Below are positions 59,493 to 64,000 of a DNA stretch of 64,000 nucleotides, piece by piece. How positions within the stretch are numbered: the first letter of the stretch is position 1; the number at the start of each line of letters is the position of its first letter. Both the position numbers and the translations under genes were made by a program. Location of the stretch: positions 84,583 through 148,582 of the forward strand of contig JAVXUO010001145.1 in NCBI GenBank assembly GCA_033065855.1. Direction: 5' to 3'. This stretch comes from Escallonia rubra. Its lineage: Eukaryota > Streptophyta > Magnoliopsida > Escalloniales > Escalloniaceae. A model generated the notes under the pieces. The model did not search any database and was not told the DNA's origin. It saw nothing but the letters and a program-made list of their open reading frames with translations.

Positions 59493-60870
59493 TTTGTTTT
59501 TCTAAAGCCAAAGTTTTGGAAGAGATTTGTTTTGAGCTAGGAGTGTTAACAAGTAAATCAACCAAATTGTTATTCACATGCTCTACATATAAATGGCTAG
59601 ACATGCATTCATTCTTGGCATGCAACTTATCATTTTCCATTATCAACTTCTCAATTTGCTTATTAGCTTCAAGAAATTTCTTAGACAAAATAATATTTTT
59701 CTTGAAAATTTTCTTGGATTCCTCATATAAGCTATCATAAGCATCTTCAAAACTTTCATTATCACTATCACTACCGGAAAAAGAGCTTACCTCATCATTT
59801 GCCATGAAGCACACATTTGCTTGATCATTCTCTTCATCACTTGAATCAAAGTCACTCCATGTTGAAGTGTGTTCGGCATTCATTGCTCTTTCCTTCTCCT
59901 TGTTCTCTTTCTTAGAGAATTGTCTTCTTTTAGCTTTTTCCCATACATCTCTTCTTTCCTTCTTCTCCTTTTTGTAGATGGGACAATCCATCTTCATGTG
60001 TCCCGGCTTGTGGCATTTGTAGCAAAGCCTCTCTTCGTTGCTAGCATTTTGTTGCCTTCTCCCATCATTTCTTCTAAATCTCAAGAACTTCTTGAAGTTC
60101 TTTGCAACCAATGCCATATCCTCTTCATTAAATTCTTCATCATCATCACTTGACTCAAGGTTTGAAGATGAAGCTTTAAGAGCAATTGATGTAGGCTTCT
60201 TCTTGACGTCCTCTTGATCAAAGGTCTTGAGTTGCATTTCGTACGTCATGAGTGAGCACATCAATTCATCAAGAGGAAAGATGTTGAGATTCTTTGATTC
60301 TTGGATGGCGGTGATCTTTGCATCCCAAGCTCTTGGTAAGGACCTAATCACCTTTCTCACTAGATCACCATTAGTGAATTCCTTACCCAATTGCTTCAAA
60401 GGGTTCACAATGTTAGTAAAACGAGTATTCATATCCGTAATAGATTCATTTTGAAGCATATGGAATAACTCATAATCTCTAAACAATAAATTCATCTTGG
60501 AGTCTCTAAGAAGAGAAGTCCCTTCATGAGTGACTTGAAGAGTATCCCAAATACTCTTAGCGGAATTACACATAATGACTCTATTGAGTTCATTAGTGTC
60601 TAAAGCACATACAAGACAATTTTTTGCTCTAGCATTCATACAAATCATCTTCTTGTCATGATCACTATACTCCGATTTTGATTTAGGTTCTTCAACCTTG
60701 TCAACCACCTTTATCGGAACGAATGGGCCATTCTCAACAATATCCCACATCTCATAGTCTTGAGATTCTAAGTAGATTTTCATCTTAACTTTCCACACAC
60801 TATAGTTGGTCCCATTAAACAATGGAGGCCTAGTGGTAGAACTACCCTCCATACCCCCAACATAAGCCAT
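59473..60870 (-). CDS. gag: Copia gag polyprotein part (465 codons)
   Basis: The structural protein that packages element RNA. It starts 46 bases below the PBS. The N-terminal half is a retrotransposon gag region opening with RPPLFNGTNYSVWKVKMKIY. A CCHC zinc knuckle (C-x2-C-x4-H-x4-C) is at about residues 282-295, followed by an acidic Ser/Asp/Glu-rich stretch and a coiled-coil-like tail. The frame stops at 59473 in the middle of what should be a continuous coiled-coil, where the next frame takes over. Confidence 0.93.
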   Translation of the reverse strand: MAYVGGMEGSSTTRPPLFNGTNYSVWKVKMKIYLESQDYEMWDIVENGPFVPIKVVDKVEEPKSKSEYSDHDKKMICMNARAKNCLVCALDTNELNRVIMCNSAKSIWDTLQVTHEGTSLLRDSKMNLLFRDYELFHMLQNESITDMNTRFTNIVNPLKQLGKEFTNGDLVRKVIRSLPRAWDAKITAIQESKNLNIFPLDELMCSLMTYEMQLKTFDQEDVKKKPTSIALKASSSNLESSDDDEEFNEEDMALVAKNFKKFLRFRRNDGRRQQNASNEERLCYKCHKPGHMKMDCPIYKKEKKERRDVWEKAKRRQFSKKENKEKERAMNAEHTSTWSDFDSSDEENDQANVCFMANDEVSSFSGSDSDNESFEDAYDSLYEESKKIFKKNIILSKKFLEANKQIEKLIMENDKLHAKNECMSSHLYVEHVNNNLVDLLVNTPSSKQISSKTLALEKQNEDLQS

Positions 60871-60915
60871 GATCGATTAACTCTCTTGGCGTTACCCAAT
60901 ATAACAAGAGCCGAG

Positions 60916-60927
60916 GCTCTGATACCA
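60916..60927 (-). other. Primer binding site for initiator tRNA-Met
   Basis: Minus-strand TGGTATCAGAGC begins two bases downstream of the 5' LTR. It is the classic plant copia site complementary to the 3' end of initiator methionine tRNA. Confidence 0.95.
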
Positions 60928-61580
60928 CTTGAAACCAATAAAATAACCCTAGAGGGGGGGGGTGAATAGGGTTTTAAGACTACTTTAAAATTTAACAACC
61001 AACAAACCTCAATCTCAAAAACTCAAGTAAACAAACAACCAATCTCAACACAATATGTAAAACAATAATGTAAAGAGAGAAGGGTTTAGAGATACTTGAC
61101 AAGAAGAATTAAATGGTTCGGCTTGATATACCCACAAGCCTACGTCCACCCCTTCAAGGAAGTCCCTTGAAAGGCCCTAGAATCCACTAGTATGATCTTC
61201 CTTACGGGTCAAGATCGAACCTCTTACAATCCCTTGATGCTATGCCCACATCAAGAACAAGCTTTGACAAACCCAAAGCTCCAAAGCTTGACAACCCCAA
61301 GCTTTGATACAAGAACCTTTCAATGAAGAAATGAGTACAAGATTTCACTCTTAAGAAGTAGATGAGTACAAGTTGAAGTACTAGAACAAGAGAGATGAGT
61401 GTATGATGACTTATGAAAGTGTATCTCTCTCTAATGTAAGCTCACAATAAATGCTCTCTTGAAAAGGATGAGAAATCAATGAAAACAAGAGAGATTTGAA
61501 CAATTGCTTTGATCTTTGAGAATATGAAAGATAGGAGAGCTTTGAATGCAATTGATGAATGAAAACAATGCCCAAAATGA

Positions 61581-61592
61581 GTATTTATAGAG
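61581..61592 (-). promoter_or_regulatory. TATA box in the 5' LTR (copy at 54751-54762 in the 3' LTR)
   Basis: Minus-strand CTCTATAAATAC lies about 60 bp downstream of the last palindrome. It marks the likely U3/R border some 30 bp further on. Confidence 0.8.
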
Positions 61593-61653
61593 CTGGGAAT
61601 AAATATGACCGTTTGGGGTTAGGTAGGGCATTAAATGCGCCAAACGGTAAATG

Positions 61654-61860
61654 CAGTCGACTGCAATGCCCATTGCAGTCGACTGTAACCCAAAAAGTAG
61701 CCGTTGGAAATTCAAATTTCCAACTTGCAGTCGACTGCAATGCAATGCAGTCGACTGTAATGGGCTACTGGAAGTATTGCAGTCGACTGCATTCAATGCA
61801 GTCGACTGTAATACCCTACTGCCCAACATGCAGTCGACTGCATCCCAATGCAGTCGACTG
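61654..61860. promoter_or_regulatory. Array of eight CAGTCGACTG palindromes in U3 of the 5' LTR
   Basis: Copies start at 61654, 61676, 61728, 61748, 61780, 61799, 61831 and 61851. They form four pairs: 19-22 bp between pair members and 32-52 bp between the pairs. Most extend to TGCAGTCGACTGCA. They sit directly upstream of the TATA box, as an enhancer would. Binding of a factor is inference. Confidence 0.9.
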
Positions 61861-63842
61861 CATCCCTGAAAATGCAGTTTCCTATTTTTAAAGCATGAAA
61901 AACTTTTTATGCATGCAAGGGAAACCTATGGGCAAGTTCTAGGTATACAGTCATCGTAACGATCATCTCTCTATGTCTAGTTTACAAAGACGGAAATAAA
62001 AGCATGAAAACTTCAATCGTCGAATTTCCTCTTTGATGCGTTCCGTTGAGAGTCTTTGATCGTGTTGCTCGTCTAATAATCCGTTTGCATGAGTATGAGA
62101 TTGTTCCTATTGCTTCATCAACTCAATGCATGTTAGACAACATAATCATCAATGTTAGTTATCATCAAAATCAAATATAATCCTAGGTTAAATAACCGTA
62201 GGGTTAACAAAGACTATTAACCACCTTAGATCTTTGGGAGGTCTAAACCTCCGGAAAACCGTTGACACTAACAAGGCCATGTTTATGAAGCTGGTTTGGC
62301 GATTGTGGAAATTTCCTCACCATCTCTGGGCCAAGATTATTAAACAAAAGTACTACCCAAATGACGAATTATGGAACGCTACAGTTAAAACCAAGGATTA
62401 TAATTTCTGGAAAAACCTTATTCGTGCCCACGACAAAATTGCGGAGTTCCTCCGATGGAAAATTGGAAATGACGAGAATATTTCCCTATGGCACCACCAA
62501 TGGCACTCTTTGGGAACTCTACGCAATTCGCTCATAAGACCCTTGCCAAAAAACACGGATAATCTCCGTGTTAAGGATGTCATTAAAGATAAAGAGTGGG
62601 ATATCCCTACCCTTAGGTCCCCCCTCCCTACCGACACAGTCCACCAAATTCTAGACATTCATCTCCTTTTGTTCCATGAAACCCCTGGCATAGTAATCTG
62701 GCCTTTTGATCGGGGACAATGCATCGCTCAATCTGCTTATACCAAACTTTTAAATCCCGATGTTTCTAATTACACCGACTGGATGCGGATTTGGAAGATA
62801 AATTGCCCCTCTAGACTACAAAGCTTTCTTTGGAAATATATGCATAACGCACTCCCTGTTCGCGAGAACCTCCATTGGCTCAATGATACCAGCTACCCTC
62901 ATGGGTGTGGTCAAAAGGAAACTTTAAACCATTGCCTCCAGGAATGTCGTCATGTGCGAACCATATGGGATACTTGGACTCACATAAACCCCAATCCTCA
63001 TAAACTAAACACTCTTGACCAAAATCTCCAAAAGTGGTGCAAATTCCAAGCTACTTCCCCACGTAACTTAGGCTGGAACGAGATTCCTTGGCCGACTATC
63101 TTTGTCTTCCAACTCAACACAATCTGGAAACATCGAAATCAACTCACTATTCTTCAACAAGCTTACCCGCCTGTTACGATCCTCATCGGCGAAGCCAAAT
63201 CTCTATCCCAAGACTAACATTTCTACATACAACAGAAAAAACATCACTTGCACAAAACAGGTTTTAGACAGATCAGATGGCAACCACCTCCCGAGCATTG
63301 AATGAAACTTAACACTAATGGAAGTGCAAACCAATGAACAAAATAGGCAGGTGCGGCAGCTTTGCTTCGCGACAGTACTGGAAAATGGATAATAGGGTGC
63401 TCTCGCCGCTTAAACACAGTCGATAGCCACACGGCGGAATGGTGGGCAGTCCGTGACGGACTCACTTTGGCGTGGAACAAAAATCAGCGACAAATCCTAC
63501 TTGAAACAGATGATAACAGTATAGTCCACTTTCTTTTAACAGCACAACAGCCTGATCCTATTCATGAGACACTGGTTTTTGATTGCAGAGAGTTGCTCAA
63601 GCGTGAGTGGCAGGTACGGGTTTTTCATGCTCCACGGGAAACGAACTTTTGTGCGGACCAATTGTCAAAGCAGGCGAGGAAATATCAGCAACATGGATTT
63701 TGTATCTGGAATCATGAGCTGATTTTTTTGTCCACCCTCCTGTACAATGATGCTAGTGGGAGAACCACCCTACGATGTGTGGCTCAAATTGATGTTATAT
63801 AATTAAATAATATCTTTTGCTAAAAAAAAATAAAAAAATCTT

Positions 63843-64000
63843 AGATAGCCTTTGGTAATACTTCCAATTTTGGTTTTCTATTTCCAAAAAAATAAAAATC
63901 AAAACCAGTTTAATATATATTTTTTTACAAAACAAATAGGTGTTTGATTACTCAGTTTTTATTTTGAGTTTTTTCTTTGGTGGTGGTTTGCAGTGGAGGT
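63843..64000. mobile_element. Second copy of the CCGGCGG-core MITE family, cut by the window end
   Basis: From about 63843 the sequence resembles the reverse complement of the right part of the element at 48058-48670. Shared blocks are tttccaaaaaaataaaaat, tttttacaaaacaa, tattttgagtttttt and ggtggtggtttgc. It lies a few bases after the LINE A-tail. The core begins at the window edge. Confidence 0.65.

Larger units (their letters stand above)
54096..62209 (-). mobile_element. Ty1/copia LTR retrotransposon, full length
   Basis: The element reads right to left. Both LTRs start TGTTAACC and end GGTTTCA on the minus strand. A 5-bp target duplication aagac flanks it (54091-54095 and 62210-62214). 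PBS, PPT, gag and pol (protease, integrase, reverse transcriptase, RNase H, in copia order) are all present. The two LTRs differ by about nine substitutions and a four-base difference in a G run, so the insertion is young. The coding region is broken at two junctions between gag and pol, so this copy is probably not autonomous. Confidence 0.97.
60930..62209 (-). repeat. 5' LTR of the copia element (1280 bp)
   Basis: This is the promoter-bearing LTR, as the PBS and gag follow it on the minus strand. All eight palindromes and the TATA box are conserved relative to the 3' LTR. Confidence 0.97.
51592..63802 (+). pseudogene. LINE ORF2 (endonuclease, reverse transcriptase, RNase H), interrupted
   Basis: The start is MKCIAWNCNGAGNIRFVL. 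Endonuclease motifs are WNCNGAG, LIGDFNEI, QPYTWTN and a degenerate THLDHNPLLL. Reverse transcriptase motifs are KPDLEKAYDHIS, GLRQGDLLSPYLF and the catalytic box as SADD instead of FADD (about 53616-53628). After the copia insertion the frame continues with GGLNLRKT, a zinc-binding stretch with CGQKETLNHCLQEC, and an RNase H domain with GAAALLRDSTGKW, TAEWWAVRDGL and LETDD. There is a frameshift near 51890, a TAG after AKIH near 52656, and further breaks. The copy cannot be active. Confidence 0.9.
51040..63837 (+). mobile_element. L1-like LINE, 5'-truncated and decayed, split by a Ty1/copia element
   Basis: LINE sequence runs from about 51040 to an A-rich tail at 63820-63837, interrupted by 54096-62214. 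Without the insertion it is about 4.7 kb. In order it holds an ORF1 tail, AP endonuclease, reverse transcriptase, zinc-binding region and RNase H, the plant L1 layout. The ORF1 nucleic-acid-binding domain is missing, so the copy is probably 5'-truncated. The start point is estimated from where the flanking duplication ends. Confidence 0.88.

Overview
The window is nuclear DNA from a flowering plant, most likely a eudicot. It has two widely spaced genes with many small exons and long AT-rich introns, one intronless gene, and many plant-type transposable elements: a Ty1/copia element primed by initiator methionine tRNA, L1-like LINEs, a Gypsy-like LTR, and small terminal-inverted-repeat elements. 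I cannot name the species. No tRNA, rRNA or CRISPR array was found.

Layout. Positions 1-21412 (minus strand) hold the first 13 exons of a dihydroxyacetone / 3,4-dihydroxy-2-butanone kinase gene (DHBK/DAK type). It encodes the whole DhaK half (368 codons) and runs off the left edge before the DhaL half. Its introns hold several non-autonomous elements, a roughly 1 kb GGT/GGC tract and a broken LINE piece. Positions 21413-35300 are gene-poor. They contain a tandem array of about 60-bp units, many of which can fold as hairpins with stem changes that compensate from unit to unit (about 25556-26765). They also contain a 2.95 kb LTR-type insertion with a perfect 5-bp target duplication (27175-30122). 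Positions 35413-36099 (plus) hold an intact, intronless, divergent 14-3-3 protein gene with its own TATA box. Positions 37028-47891 (minus) hold a complete eight-exon gene for a 339-residue protein that I place in the plastid/cyanobacterial DUF3531 family.

Positions 47892-64000 are mobile-element territory. A decayed L1-like LINE (about 51040-63837) was split by a young Ty1/copia element (54096-62209, minus strand) with 1284- and 1280-bp LTRs, a 5-bp target duplication (aagac), PBS, PPT, gag and pol. Each LTR carries eight copies of the palindrome CAGTCGACTG just upstream of its TATA box.

The genes do not form a pathway or operon. The unifying theme is repeat biology: several different terminal-inverted-repeat elements here carry a CCACC/GGTGG-rich core, and the element insertions give a relative history. 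All exon junctions were placed by eye from GT-AG sites and reading-frame continuity, so transcript data would be decisive.
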